Shown here: positions 34,329 to 43,890 of the stretch, one piece after another
Layout of the letters: each line of letters opens with the position of its first letter
Position numbering within the stretch: position 1 is the first letter of the stretch
DNA from: Fibrella rubiginis
GTDB lineage: Bacteria; Bacteroidota; Bacteroidia; Cytophagales; Spirosomataceae
Assembly (NCBI RefSeq): GCF_017353185.1
Contig: NZ_JAFMYV010000009.1
Span: 1 to 64,000 of the forward strand
Reading direction: 5' to 3'
Length of the DNA: 64,000 nt
Position numbers and translations under genes: made by a program
Notes under the pieces: model-generated
Told to the model about the DNA's origin: nothing
Database searches by the model: none
What the model saw: the letters and a program-made list of their open reading frames with translations, nothing else

Positions 34329-35627
34329 ATGAAAAAGTCGTTCACTCTTACACTCCTTCTCAGCGCAGCCTTGTTGATGGCGTTCAACTCTCCGACTTCG
34401 GTGAGGCCCCAATGCATTGCCGAAAAGCCACTGGTGCAATCCAACCAGGTTATCATAGACTGGAATATGGTTGCGCTTCAAGCTTGCGGTGGCATTACTT
34501 ATCAGCACGCGTTGCTGGCTTCGCATACCTACGCGATGGTGCACATGGCTATGTTTTTTGCCCTCAACGCCATTGCGCCCACCTATCAGCCCGATGACGC
34601 ACTCCGCAAGGATGCACAGGCCGCACCCGTTGCGGCAGCAGCAAAAGCAGCTCATGACGTGCTGGCGGGTATTTTTCCCGAAAAACTACCCATGCTTGAC
34701 TCGGCCCTGATTCAGTCGCTGACGAAGGTGCCAGTTGGTGAGAGCCTGAACCGGGGACTTGCTCTAGGCGGAGAAGCGGCGGCTGTCGTTCTGAAATGGC
34801 GCGACGGTGACGGCGCAATGCAAAACCCGGCGGTGGATGTGGCGGCCTCGACTGAAGCGGGCGTTTACCAGACGGTGCCGCCGTTCACATTTGTCTTTGC
34901 CCCATTCTGGCGCACCATGAAGCCTTTCGGTTTGAAGCAACCCGACCAGTTTCGCTCGCTTCCACATCCAACCCTTAACAGTACTGTGTACACCACAGCG
35001 TTTGACGAAGTAAAGGCAGTAGGGTCTATCGTGAGCCAAACCCGCACACCCGACCAGACGGCTTACGCAAAGTTTTGGTATGAATTTTCAGAAATTGGCT
35101 GGAACCGTATTGCTCGCACGGTGGCCGCAGATCGGAAGCTCGACCTGCTGGCAACGGCCCGGTTATTTGCCCTGCTTAATATGGCGATGGCCGACGCCTA
35201 CATCTCGGGCTGGGATGCCAAATTTCATTACAATTTCTGGCGGCCTTACACAGCCATTCGCGGTGCCGCAACAGACGGTAATGCCGCAACATCGCCTGAC
35301 CCGGCTTGGGAACCGCTCATGCCGACACCACCTGTGCAGGACTACCCGTCTACGCACAGTGCCTTAGGCAATGCCGCCGCTGTGGTGCTGGCGCACGTTT
35401 TTGGCGACAAAACCCGGTTTATAGCTACCTCCACAACGGCCGACCCCGTAACGGCTACGCGCAGTTTCAGCAGTTTTAGCCAGGCGGCAAAGGAGAACGC
35501 CGATTCGCGGGTTATGGCTGGTATTCACTTCCGGTTTTCGTGTGAGGCGGGTCTGGAGCTTGGCCGCAACGTGGGACAGTGGACGGTACACAATCATCTG
35601 CGGCCCCGATTGGTAGGGGCGAAATGA
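34329..35627 (+). CDS. Vanadium-dependent haloperoxidase-like (PAP2 superfamily) secreted protein
   Basis: The 432-residue protein has a signal peptide (MKKSFTLTLLLSAALLMAF). All three vanadate-pocket motifs appear: K-x6-RP in KFHYNFWRPYTAIR, the PSTH variant of PSGH in DYPSTHSALG, and SR-x5-H in DSRVMAGIHF. Family members oxidise halides with peroxide or act as phosphatases with the same pocket. ATG 34329 is chosen because the signal peptide begins there, although the frame is open from 34224. The 154 bp before it hold no recognised gene. Confidence 0.87.
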   Translation: MKKSFTLTLLLSAALLMAFNSPTSVRPQCIAEKPLVQSNQVIIDWNMVALQACGGITYQHALLASHTYAMVHMAMFFALNAIAPTYQPDDALRKDAQAAPVAAAAKAAHDVLAGIFPEKLPMLDSALIQSLTKVPVGESLNRGLALGGEAAAVVLKWRDGDGAMQNPAVDVAASTEAGVYQTVPPFTFVFAPFWRTMKPFGLKQPDQFRSLPHPTLNSTVYTTAFDEVKAVGSIVSQTRTPDQTAYAKFWYEFSEIGWNRIARTVAADRKLDLLATARLFALLNMAMADAYISGWDAKFHYNFWRPYTAIRGAATDGNAATSPDPAWEPLMPTPPVQDYPSTHSALGNAAAVVLAHVFGDKTRFIATSTTADPVTATRSFSSFSQAAKENADSRVMAGIHFRFSCEAGLELGRNVGQWTVHNHLRPRLVGAK

Positions 35628-35694
35628 GGAGTCTCGACGGATATGCGTACGTGCTCCTTCTTCTTTTTCCATGAAACAGACAGGGCATTTATTT

Positions 35695-37422
35695 TTAACG
35701 CCCCTTCGTTAGTGGCCCAAACTTCGTCCCAAAGAAATCCCCCTGGTTCCAGACGGGGCGGATGTCGGCCTGGGCGGTGAGGTAGCCGATCAGGAATTGA
35801 AGTTGCACATGCCGGGCCGCCGCGCTCCAGTCGAAGGGTTGGTTCATGTCGTCCTGCGGTGTGTGGTAGATGGTAGCCCGCCAGTCGAGGTTGAGCTTGG
35901 TGCCGTCGCGGTCGTCGCCGGTGGTGCTGCCGCTTTTGATGTAAATGGCCGGAATGCCCTGCCGCACGAAGCTGAAATGGTCGGACCGCATAAACACGGC
36001 CTGTTCGGGGATGGGGTCTTTAGCGATCTGCACCCCCACAAACTGCGCGGCGGATTCAACGGCTCCCTTCATGCTCGAATGCTCGGAACCGTAGGGCACA
36101 ATGTCGAGCAGGGGGTGGAAGAAAAAAGGCATGTCGAGGCAGAGATTTGCTACGATACTGGCCTTCGGCACCGTGGGGTTCGACGCGAAATAATCAGAAC
36201 CAAGCAGGCCCATTTCTTCCCCCGTAACGGCCACAAACAGGATCGACCGGCGGGGTGCTTTGGGCAGCGACGCCAACAGCCGGGCCGTTTCCAGGTTGAT
36301 GGCCACCCCCGATGCATTGTCATGCGCCCCGTTGTTGATCGAATCGGCAGACGTTCCTGCGATTTTGACAGGATCAGTCCGGCGATCCGGCGTGACGCCA
36401 AGGTGGTCGAGGTGCGAGACATAAACCACGTATTCGTCTTTCAGTTTGGGGTCTGAACCGGGCAGTAACCCTACGATGTTTTCGCCCACAAGTCCGTCGG
36501 CGAGATCAGTTTGGGTCTTGGCGCGAAATGAAACCGGCAGCGGAAACGCCTGCGCCTGACCCAGGTTGGCCGCTTTTCGGACTTCGTCAAACGTTTTCGG
36601 TGCCTTGTCGAACATCAGCCGGGCGGTTGAATCACCCAGTGAAGCCACCACCGCCAACTGTGGGAACGTGCGTTGTGCCTGCCCTTTGGCATCGGTCCAG
36701 CGGTAGGTGGCCTGCCGGTTACGCGGGGCGTTAGCTTCAATCCGGGCGCGGACGTCGGTGGGCAGGCTGAACGTGATCAGGCCTACGGCTCCGCGTGCGG
36801 CCGCCACCTCGGCTTTCGCCGACCCCGAATAGGCTCGTTGGTTGGAAGGGAACGTAGCCGGTGCACCGTTGAAACACGCTACGATCTTGCCCTGCACGTC
36901 GATCTTAGCGTAGTCGTCGTACCCCAGTTCGGGGGCCGACACACCAAAACCCACAAACACCACCGGGGCGGTCACTTCGCTGATGGGCTTGCCAAAGTTT
37001 GGGCTGAAGATGAAATGCTTACCGTAGGTCAGTCCTTTGGCCTGCCCACCCCGAATCATCACCAGCGAACTACCTTCTTCGCGCACCTGGGCTTTACGCA
37101 GGGGCACTGCCTGCCGAAACGTGCCATTTTGCCCACCCGCCGTAGCGCCGCCCGGCGTGGCAACACCTGGCTTGAAGCCAAGGGCTATAAACTGTTTTTC
37201 TACATACTGCGCCGCTAGGTCGTAGCCGGGTGTGCCCGGTTTGCGCCCCGCCAGTTTGTCGTCGGCGAGGTAGCGCATGTGTGCTTCAATGGTCTTGGGC
37301 CGTACGTTTTTCGCCGCCTTCTGCGCCTCGGCAGGAATGGCTGATTTGGACTGCGCAACGGTTAGGTTATAGGGTAATAATGTACTGATAGTCAGTAGTA
37401 TAGCAGGTATAATTTTTTGCAT
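35695..37422 (-). CDS. M28-family zinc aminopeptidase, secreted
   Basis: The 575-residue protein has a signal peptide (ILLTISTLLPYNLTVAQS), a PA-like insert (about 130-290, VGFGVSAPELGYDDYAKIDV) and the M28 peptidase core: zinc-binding YVSHLDHLG, NGAHDNASGVA, catalytic Glu in VAVTGEEMGLLGS and the late His in MRSDHFSF. It removes N-terminal residues from peptides in the periplasm or outside. It converges on the haloperoxidase-like gene. Confidence 0.9.
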   Translation of the reverse strand: MQKIIPAILLTISTLLPYNLTVAQSKSAIPAEAQKAAKNVRPKTIEAHMRYLADDKLAGRKPGTPGYDLAAQYVEKQFIALGFKPGVATPGGATAGGQNGTFRQAVPLRKAQVREEGSSLVMIRGGQAKGLTYGKHFIFSPNFGKPISEVTAPVVFVGFGVSAPELGYDDYAKIDVQGKIVACFNGAPATFPSNQRAYSGSAKAEVAAARGAVGLITFSLPTDVRARIEANAPRNRQATYRWTDAKGQAQRTFPQLAVVASLGDSTARLMFDKAPKTFDEVRKAANLGQAQAFPLPVSFRAKTQTDLADGLVGENIVGLLPGSDPKLKDEYVVYVSHLDHLGVTPDRRTDPVKIAGTSADSINNGAHDNASGVAINLETARLLASLPKAPRRSILFVAVTGEEMGLLGSDYFASNPTVPKASIVANLCLDMPFFFHPLLDIVPYGSEHSSMKGAVESAAQFVGVQIAKDPIPEQAVFMRSDHFSFVRQGIPAIYIKSGSTTGDDRDGTKLNLDWRATIYHTPQDDMNQPFDWSAAARHVQLQFLIGYLTAQADIRPVWNQGDFFGTKFGPLTKGR

Positions 37423-37492
37423 TGGACTTGGCTGTTGGTCATTCGCTGTTTTCGTAGGTAAGATACCATCAAATGATTTACAGCCAGCAAAA

Positions 37493-37524
37493 CGGCCCCG
37501 TCGGGGCCGAATGTTTGTAGCAAG
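37493..37524. repeat. Short GC hairpin with TTTGTAGCAAG tail
   Basis: CGGCCCCG-T-CGGGGCCG (37493-37509) is a perfect 8-bp stem, followed by AATGTTTGTAGCAAG. The same arrangement (GACCCC-ATC-GGGGTC then TTTGTAGCAAG) occurs in the long repeat at 55397. It lies in the 347-bp gap between the M28 peptidase and SusD genes, which otherwise holds only the repeat at 37623 and no gene. Confidence 0.8.
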
Positions 37525-37622
37525 CGGGGGCAGATCAACATATCGGCGTTTGTGGGTGTTGCTGGCGCTTTATGACTTCGCGCTTTGTGTCCTTGTGCAG
37601 AATAAAGGTTACAATAATAGCA

Positions 37623-37718
37623 TTTTTTGTCATCCCGACGCCAGGAGGGATCTACTTTCCTTCAAGCAGATTCTGAATTAGGAAAGTAGATCCCTCCTGG
37701 CGTCGGGATGACAAAAAA
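37623..37718. repeat. Long inverted repeat with GTCATCCCGACGCC arms
   Basis: Arms 37623-37660 and 37681-37718 are perfect over 38 bp with a 20-nt loop. The arm reads T6, GTCATCCCGACGCCAGGA, then GGGATCTACTTTCC. It ends in T6 on both strands, so it could terminate transcription in either direction. It is located 52 bp past the SusD stop, between co-directional minus-strand genes. Confidence 0.95.
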
Positions 37719-37769
37719 GCACGAAGCCATACGCATCAGCCATCCTCATAGGGCAACAACACCTACGAG

Positions 37770-39158
37770 CTAATAACCCGGATTTTGCGGGAACGTGGCT
37801 GGGTTGTTATACGCGTCTATTTCGGCCTGTGGAATGGGGTAAATCAGGCGGTTGGGGGGCACGGTGATGTTCACGGCTTTCAGCGCATCAATGGCCGTAC
37901 CGGTACGGATAAGGTCGAACCAACGGTCGTTTTCCAGGGCCAGTTCCAGTCGCCGTTCGTTGATTACTGCCGTGCGGAAAGCGGCTTGTGAAGCCAGTTG
38001 TGCCGCCGTGTAGGCAGGAGCACTCGCCCGCGTCCGGATTGCGTTGAGCGAGGTAAACGCTTCACCAGTAGCGGTGTAGCCCACTTCGTTCAGGGCTTCG
38101 GCATACATAAGCAGCACATCGGCATAACGCAGCACCGGGAAATCGTTGCCCACGTCGTTGGCCGATGAGAACTCGTCGTAGAACTTACGGGGCACCACGT
38201 TCACATTGTTCGGCACAGGCACCTGCTGTATCAGCGCCAGTCGTTTGTCGCCCGCCGGGTAGGCAGCTTGCAGCGTTGGCTCTATGTTATTGCCGATGTT
38301 AGTGCCGTACCAGAGGCTGTGGCCTTCCAGACCGCCTTTTTTGTATTTCACCGCAAACAGAATCTCCGCGTTATTCTTGTTCGTCACCAAAAACGGATCG
38401 CCGGGGTTAGCCAGCAGTTTGTAGGTGCCCGCGTTGACTACGTCGCGCAACACGGCTACGGCTTCGGCGTATTTCTTTTCGGTCAGATACACCTTGCCCA
38501 GCAGTCCCTTTGCCGCACCCGACGTGGCCCGGCCAATGTTGGTGCCCGTATAGCTAACGGGCAAATTGGTGCCTGCCGCGATCAGGTCTTTTTCGATGGC
38601 GGCGTAAATATCAGCCACCGAATTCCGGGTATACTGCCGGGCATCTGCCGTGGTACCAGCCGTCAAGACCAGCGGCACACTACCCCACAGCCGCACCAGG
38701 TTGAAGTAGGAGAGTGCCCGGATAAACTGCGCTTCGCCCTTGTAGCGGGCCTTCAGCGTAGCGTCGAAATCAACCGCGTCGATCTTGTCGAGAATGAGGT
38801 TCGTGCGGTTGATGCCCGCGTACAAACTGCCCCAGGTGTCGCGCAGAATGGTGTTGGTGGTCGGCTCGATGAACCGGTCGATGTTGTAACGCAAACCCGC
38901 GTTAGACGACGGGTCGTTGTCGAAGAAATTATCGCTCCGGGCTTCGATCAGCGTGTTGAAATCCCCGCCGTACTGGTTGCTGCTCTGCAGGGCATCATAC
39001 GCCCCCGTTGCGGCGTTGCCGAAATCGTTGGCGGTGCGGTAGAAGTTGGCCGCGTTGGGCTGCGACTGGGGTGTCAGGTCCAGAAAATTGCTCTGGCACG
39101 ACAGCCCGCCAAGCACCCAGAGTGGGAGAATCAGGAGGCGAAAGGGTATCGTTTTCAT
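37770..39158 (-). CDS. SusD/RagB-family nutrient-binding outer membrane lipoprotein
   Basis: The 462-residue protein has a lipoprotein signal (LLILPLWVLGGLSC) followed by NFLDLTPQSQ, the usual SusD start, TPR-like helices, and the C-terminal RagB/SusD region (ENDRWFDLIRTGTA, PQAEIDAYNNPATFPQNPGY). It sits on the SusC channel and captures glycans or other nutrients. ATG 39158 is the true start; the open frame up to 39365 is translated intergenic repeat (it contains HPEPVEG). No glycanase is immediately linked, so the substrate is unknown. Confidence 0.93.
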   Translation of the reverse strand: MKTIPFRLLILPLWVLGGLSCQSNFLDLTPQSQPNAANFYRTANDFGNAATGAYDALQSSNQYGGDFNTLIEARSDNFFDNDPSSNAGLRYNIDRFIEPTTNTILRDTWGSLYAGINRTNLILDKIDAVDFDATLKARYKGEAQFIRALSYFNLVRLWGSVPLVLTAGTTADARQYTRNSVADIYAAIEKDLIAAGTNLPVSYTGTNIGRATSGAAKGLLGKVYLTEKKYAEAVAVLRDVVNAGTYKLLANPGDPFLVTNKNNAEILFAVKYKKGGLEGHSLWYGTNIGNNIEPTLQAAYPAGDKRLALIQQVPVPNNVNVVPRKFYDEFSSANDVGNDFPVLRYADVLLMYAEALNEVGYTATGEAFTSLNAIRTRASAPAYTAAQLASQAAFRTAVINERRLELALENDRWFDLIRTGTAIDALKAVNITVPPNRLIYPIPQAEIDAYNNPATFPQNPGY

Positions 39159-39235
39159 TAAAGTTAGCTGTGTTTTATGACTGATTATCAGTTGTTTTAC
39201 TTCCTTGGTGAGCGCTGTGAAGCTACGCGCTGTAG

Positions 39236-39372
39236 TGTGGCTTCGCGCTCTAAGCCCTTCGACAGGCTCAGGGTGACACTGTAGCACCGAAGCTCCAGCT
39301 TCGGGAGTGAGCAATGGGCTAGGCATTAACTTAGCCGTTGTCACTCGGCTGGAGCCGAGCGACAACGGCTAA
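39236..39372. repeat. Cluster of repeat modules upstream of susD
   Basis: This 270-bp gap between susD and susC holds single, unmirrored copies of modules that form long palindromes elsewhere: GTGTGGCTTCGCGCT (39236) and CCCTTCGACAGGCTCAGG (from 39255). Two local hairpins follow: CCGAAGCT-CC-AGCTTCGG (39287-39304) and TTAGCCGTTGTCACTCGGC pairing with 39354-39372 with one mismatch. No gene is seen. Confidence 0.85.
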
Positions 39373-39428
39373 CCGGGCGACAACAACCCGCCGAGCAACC
39401 ACGGTGGGCTAGTCCGCATGACCCCCCC

Positions 39429-42400
39429 CTAAAAACTCAAATTAACCCCCACCGACGTGGTGCGGGGCAGGGGGTAGGTGCCGTAGTCTTCGCCGGGCGA
39501 CAGCGCGCTGTCGGGGCGGCTGCTCACTTCGGGATTGAATCCGGTGTATTTCGTGAAGGTGAACGGGTTTTGGGCCGTCACATACAGGCGGGCGCGGGTC
39601 AGGTGCAGGGTGCTGAGCAGGGGGGTGGGCAAGGTGTAACCCAGCGTCAGCGTGCGGATGCGGACATACGACCCGTCTTCGATATGCCAGGTTGAAATCT
39701 CACCGTTCGATCCCGTTTGCAGGCGGTTGGCGCGGTTATGCAGCCCGTCGCCGGGGCTGGCTTCCGACTGCCAGCGGTTCAATGCGCCCCGGAACTGGTT
39801 GCCGTTGCCTTCTTCGTTGTAGATATAGCGGCGAATCAGGTTCAGGATCTTGCTGCCCTGCGACCCCTGCACCGTAGCGCCCAGATCGAAGCCCGCAAAG
39901 GTGAGACTGGTATTGAAACCAAACGTGAATTTTGGGAAGTAGCTACCCGTCACCGTCCGGTCGCTGCTGAAGTCAATTTTCTTGTCGCCGTTGGTGTCGA
40001 TAAACCGAAAATCGCCGGGCCTGGTCGTGGCCGTGTGCGGGTAGGCATCTACCTCGGCCTGGGTTTTAAACACCCCGTCATACTGCATGGTCCAGTACTG
40101 CCCAATGGGTTCGCCGATGCGGGTGATGAACTGTGCACCAGCCACCCCGCCCGACACGATGATGGGGTCGCCGGTGGGGCCGAGGGCGCGTACTTTGTTG
40201 CGGTTAGCGGCGATGTTGGCGTTTACCGTCCAGCCCACTTTCCCGAATGTCTGCCGCGTACCCAGGGTTAGTTCAATGCCCTGGTTGTTCACTTTGCCAA
40301 TATTCTGCAACTCGGTGCTAAAGCCCGATGCGCGGGGTACGGGTACGTTCAGCAACAGATCAGAGGTGTTGGCGTTGTAATAATCGACGCTCAGGCTGAG
40401 GCGGTTGCGGAAGAAGTTGGCGTCGAAACCTACGTCGAGCATGGCCGTTTTTTCCCAGCGCAGGTTGGGGTTGGCCGAGTTGCCGGGGGCCAGTCCGCTC
40501 ACGATGCTTTCGGCACCGAGCACGTAGTTTTGGTAGTTGAGCAAACTCACCGAGCCGTAGTTCGGAATCTGGAAATTACCCGTCAACCCGTACGACGCCC
40601 GAATTTTCAGGTCACTGAGCCAGGTCGCGCCTTTCAGAAAGGATTCCTGCGAAACATTCCAGCCCGCCGACACCGAGGGGAAATAACCGTATCGATTGGC
40701 CGCCCCAAAGCGCGACGACCCGTCGGCCCGTACCGCCGCCGAGAGCAGGTATTTGCCGTTGTAGTCATACTGCACCCGACCCAGATACGACAGCAGCGAC
40801 CATTCCTGCAAGTCGGAACTGCCCGACGTGACCTGCCCGGCGTTGAGTGTCTGCACCAGGTCGTTGGGGAAGTTGGTGGCAGTGAGTTCGTTGGCCCGCC
40901 GCCGGTCTTTCTGCGCCGTGAACCCCGCCAGGGCCGAGATGTTGTGCAGCCCGAAGCTGTGGTTGTAGTTCAGCGTATTCTCCACGAGCCAGTTTACAAA
41001 CTGCTGCGCCCGCGAAAAGCCCGTGGGCACGGAGGGACCTTTGGCATCGCGGATTTCGAGGATCGAAGGGCGGAAATAATCGCGCTGGAAACTGTTGATG
41101 TCTACCCCCACGTTGAGCCGGTACGACAGCCCTTTCGTGATGTCATACTGTGCGTAGGCATTGCTCAGCAGCCGCAGTTGGCTCAGCTTGTCGCTTACCT
41201 CTTTAGCAATGGCCACCGGATTTAGCAGTGACGTGGTACCATACCCCCAGCCGTTGCCGTCGAAATTATACGAGCCGTCGGCGTTGTAAACAGGCCAGAT
41301 AGGCGGAATCTGAAGTGCCAGCCCCACCACGCCCTCGCCGAGGTAGGGGCCTTCCCCTTTGATGAGGTCGTGCTGGGCATAGGTTGGGTTCAAATTTACC
41401 CCCACCGACAGCCGCCCGCTTTTGATGTCGACGTTGGCGCGGGCACTGTAGCGTTTAAAGCCCGAATTGATTACCACGCCCCGTTGGTCGAGATAGTTAC
41501 CTGACACGTAGAAACGCACGTTATCCTTCCCGCCCGAAATAGACAGGGTATGGTTTTGGATGGGTGCCGACCGGAAAATGGCGTCCTGCCAGTCGGTATC
41601 AGTCAGGCCGGGCGTGTTGTTCAGGTACGGTACAATCTGCGGCGGAATGACGGTGCTGGGTGCACCTGCCAGCTTCTCCCGCACTGACGTTGGGTCGGTG
41701 ATTTTGCCGGTGGGGTTACGGTCCAGGTAGGCGTTGTTGCGGCCTTCGGCGTTGAGCGTGGCGTATTCATAAGCGTTGAGCAGGTCCAGCTTTTTGGTCA
41801 CCTGCTGCACCCCCACGTAGCCATCGTAGCTGATTAGGGTCTTGCCTTCCTTGCCCCGTTTAGTAGTCAGCAGCACCACGCCGTTTGAGCCGCGCGACCC
41901 GTAGATGGCGGCGGCTGAGGCATCTTTCAGCACTTCGATGCTCTCGATATCATCGGTATTGAGCGTGCTGAGTACGTTGATCGGGTTGTCGGGAAACTGC
42001 GTGCTGGTGCTGCCGGTGGCGAATTTGGTGTCGCGCGAAAGGGGGATGCCGTCAATCACGTAGAGCGGATCGTTGCCCGCGCTGATGGACCCCGTTCCCC
42101 GCACTTTTACCGACAGGGCCGCACCCGGTGCCCCCGACGTTTGTACTACCTGTACCCCGGCAATTTTGGCCGCCAGGGCCTGATCGAAACTCGATACCGG
42201 CTGGTTGGCCAGGTCCCGTGCCCGCACCGAGCCAATGGCCGTGGTCACGTCGCGCCGGTTTTGCACCCCATAGCCCACCACGACCACTTCACTCAGCGCA
42301 TTGTCTGAAGCCGTGAGTTTGGCATCGACTACCGCGCGATTACCAATGGCGATTTCGAGTGGCTGATAACCAATAAATGAGAAAACGAGGGTAGTGCCGC

Positions 42401-42629
42401 CGGCAGGCACGTTGAGCCGATACTGTCCCTGACTATCGGTGGTGGCCCCAACGGTGGTGCCTTTCACCTGAATGGTGGCCCCTGCCAGTGTTTCGCCGGA
42501 CGTACCATCGGTCACGGTGCCGGTGAGGGGCGTTTGGGCGAAGGCCGTTTGGCAGACGAAAAAGAGGGCGATGGTGAGGATACACCAGGTAACGGACCTA
42601 CCCCGATGGGTACGTAGCAATGTGATCAT
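39429..42629 (-). CDS. SusC/RagA-family TonB-linked outer membrane receptor
   Basis: The 1066-residue protein has a signal peptide (TIALFFVCQTAFAQ), a carboxypeptidase-like domain (LTGTVTDGTSGETLAGATI, about 33-120), a plug beginning LSEVVVVGYGVQNRRDV and a beta-barrel ending in a C-terminal aromatic residue (VGVNLSF). It imports the substrate captured by the SusD partner, powered by TonB. No anti-sigma/ECF sigma pair is adjacent, so regulation is not shown. Confidence 0.95.
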   Translation of the reverse strand: MITLLRTHRGRSVTWCILTIALFFVCQTAFAQTPLTGTVTDGTSGETLAGATIQVKGTTVGATTDSQGQYRLNVPAGGTTLVFSFIGYQPLEIAIGNRAVVDAKLTASDNALSEVVVVGYGVQNRRDVTTAIGSVRARDLANQPVSSFDQALAAKIAGVQVVQTSGAPGAALSVKVRGTGSISAGNDPLYVIDGIPLSRDTKFATGSTSTQFPDNPINVLSTLNTDDIESIEVLKDASAAAIYGSRGSNGVVLLTTKRGKEGKTLISYDGYVGVQQVTKKLDLLNAYEYATLNAEGRNNAYLDRNPTGKITDPTSVREKLAGAPSTVIPPQIVPYLNNTPGLTDTDWQDAIFRSAPIQNHTLSISGGKDNVRFYVSGNYLDQRGVVINSGFKRYSARANVDIKSGRLSVGVNLNPTYAQHDLIKGEGPYLGEGVVGLALQIPPIWPVYNADGSYNFDGNGWGYGTTSLLNPVAIAKEVSDKLSQLRLLSNAYAQYDITKGLSYRLNVGVDINSFQRDYFRPSILEIRDAKGPSVPTGFSRAQQFVNWLVENTLNYNHSFGLHNISALAGFTAQKDRRRANELTATNFPNDLVQTLNAGQVTSGSSDLQEWSLLSYLGRVQYDYNGKYLLSAAVRADGSSRFGAANRYGYFPSVSAGWNVSQESFLKGATWLSDLKIRASYGLTGNFQIPNYGSVSLLNYQNYVLGAESIVSGLAPGNSANPNLRWEKTAMLDVGFDANFFRNRLSLSVDYYNANTSDLLLNVPVPRASGFSTELQNIGKVNNQGIELTLGTRQTFGKVGWTVNANIAANRNKVRALGPTGDPIIVSGGVAGAQFITRIGEPIGQYWTMQYDGVFKTQAEVDAYPHTATTRPGDFRFIDTNGDKKIDFSSDRTVTGSYFPKFTFGFNTSLTFAGFDLGATVQGSQGSKILNLIRRYIYNEEGNGNQFRGALNRWQSEASPGDGLHNRANRLQTGSNGEISTWHIEDGSYVRIRTLTLGYTLPTPLLSTLHLTRARLYVTAQNPFTFTKYTGFNPEVSSRPDSALSPGEDYGTYPLPRTTSVGVNLSF

Positions 42630-42806
42630 AAGCGTTGAGTTAGGAGGTAAATTCGGTTAGTTGACTAACTAGCCAACTGATTTGTAAAGATGGAAAAAAA
42701 GTAAGTTGACGTTGCCAGCCTAATGCTGAATAGGCCAGACAAATCGCTGACTGTCAGGAAAATAAGCTGTATTCTAATTTAAAGTCAGAATATTCACCCA
42801 ATTGTA

Positions 42807-42998
42807 CTACTGAAACAGGTAAGGAACACCTACCGCGATGAGTGTGCCCAGCAGCCAGCTCACCACAAACACCCGCGCGTACGGGTTCAGCGGAGCATCA
42901 GTAGGCTCTTCCAGTAATAAATCTGAAGTTGGATCAGCCAGCAAATGAGATGAATACTGTTCAGTGCCAGGTGCTGCGGTTTGTTGGTTGTGAGTCAT
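42807..42998 (-). CDS. Small single-pass membrane protein of unknown function
   Basis: The 63-residue protein has a polar, acidic N-terminal half and one C-terminal membrane helix (VFVVSWLLGTLIAVGVPYLF). I do not recognise a family. Coding is supported by the hydrophobic helix placed exactly at the end and the ATG start. It stands alone upstream of susC in the same direction, 177 bp away. It could be a tail-anchored protein. Confidence 0.6.
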   Translation of the reverse strand: MTHNQQTAAPGTEQYSSHLLADPTSDLLLEEPTDAPLNPYARVFVVSWLLGTLIAVGVPYLFQ

Positions 42999-43034
42999 GG
43001 TATATGGTGTTAAGTCTAACGCTTTAGTGCTAAT

Positions 43035-43055
43035 AATCTATCGACTTAATAGATT
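43035..43055. promoter_or_regulatory. AT-rich inverted repeat upstream of the small membrane protein
   Basis: AATCTAT-N7-ATAGATT is a perfect 7-bp inverted repeat 37 bp before the small protein's start codon. It may be an operator or a weak hairpin. Confidence 0.3.
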
Positions 43056-43068
43056 GATATAGAACAAC

Positions 43069-43098
43069 AAATCCGCCCCCGGTGAGAAGGGCGGATTT
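43069..43098 (-). terminator. Intrinsic terminator after the MBL-fold gene
   Basis: AAATCCGCCC and GGGCGGATTT form a 10-bp stem with a 10-nt loop. Read on the minus strand it is followed by T-rich TTTGTTGTTCT, and it lies 56 bp past the stop of the MBL-fold gene. Confidence 0.75.
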
Positions 43099-43153
43099 GG
43101 GCATATAACTCAGGAAGGTAGGTTGAAGTTCATTTTAAACCCTGTTTAGCAGT

Positions 43154-43861
43154 TTACATAAGTTTATCCCGGACAGCCGTGAACGTGTCTTTTAGTTTGT
43201 GATTGGCTTGCCCTTTCAACAGTCTGCCATGACCAAAAACGGCTTTGTCAAAATCAAGTTCGGAAACGGCCAGAATGCTTTCAATACCCAAATCTCTGTC
43301 TTCGTAGACGGGGCTTAAACCAAGGCCAGCAACGTTGGCGCAGAGATCACCCGCAATCAGGACTCCTTCTTTATGTAGTAACAGCGCAATGTGGCCTGCG
43401 CTGTGGCCGGGTGTATGCAACACCTGAAGCCCGCCAGCAAGGGGAAGTACCTCGCTGTGATGGAGTAACTGATCTACGGAAACGGCCTCGATTGTATTAC
43501 TGATGTTTTTTATGAACAGGTTGAATATGAGCCAGTTAATAATATCCGGCGATAGTATTCTGGGCGACCGTCCGCCAACGCCTTGTTCTACCAATACAGC
43601 ATCCTGCGTATGCGCCAGCAACGGGATACCCAATTTGTTTTTGATAGACGCCGCACTACCCGCATGATCGGGGTGGGCGTGGGTCAGGATGATTTGTTTG
43701 ATCGCTTCTGGCTGTTCACCTCCCTTCCGAATGGCCGCGAAGATCTTGTCCATGCTGCCGGTATAGCCCGTATCAACCAAGGTTAACCCGTTGTCTTTGA
43801 TCACAAACACATTGACAGCCCCCAGCGAAATCTGGTAGAGCGATGGTGTTATTTGTTGCAT
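43154..43861 (-). CDS. MBL-fold metallo-hydrolase
   Basis: The 235-residue protein has the metallo-beta-lactamase motif THAHPDHAGS, TPGHSAGH and VFGHG, a complete dinuclear metal site. Function in this broad family (glyoxalase II, quorum quenching, others) cannot be decided. ATG 43861 (MQQITPSLYQI) is preferred to the GTG at 43888 because the fold begins there. It follows recQ by 29 bp. Confidence 0.88.
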   Translation of the reverse strand: MQQITPSLYQISLGAVNVFVIKDNGLTLVDTGYTGSMDKIFAAIRKGGEQPEAIKQIILTHAHPDHAGSAASIKNKLGIPLLAHTQDAVLVEQGVGGRSPRILSPDIINWLIFNLFIKNISNTIEAVSVDQLLHHSEVLPLAGGLQVLHTPGHSAGHIALLLHKEGVLIAGDLCANVAGLGLSPVYEDRDLGIESILAVSELDFDKAVFGHGRLLKGQANHKLKDTFTAVRDKLM

Positions 43862-43890
43862 AGCGAACCCTGTTTGCCGGCTAGTCACGA

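Noticed and set aside
34046..34456. A 136-codon minus-strand frame that looks partly protein-like
   Set aside because: It is antisense to the FAD oxidase remnant and to the signal peptide of the haloperoxidase-like gene; the plus strand explains both parts.
39159..39365. Open extension of the SusD frame
   Set aside because: It translates repeat words (including HPEPVEG) and would bury the lipoprotein signal in the middle of the protein.
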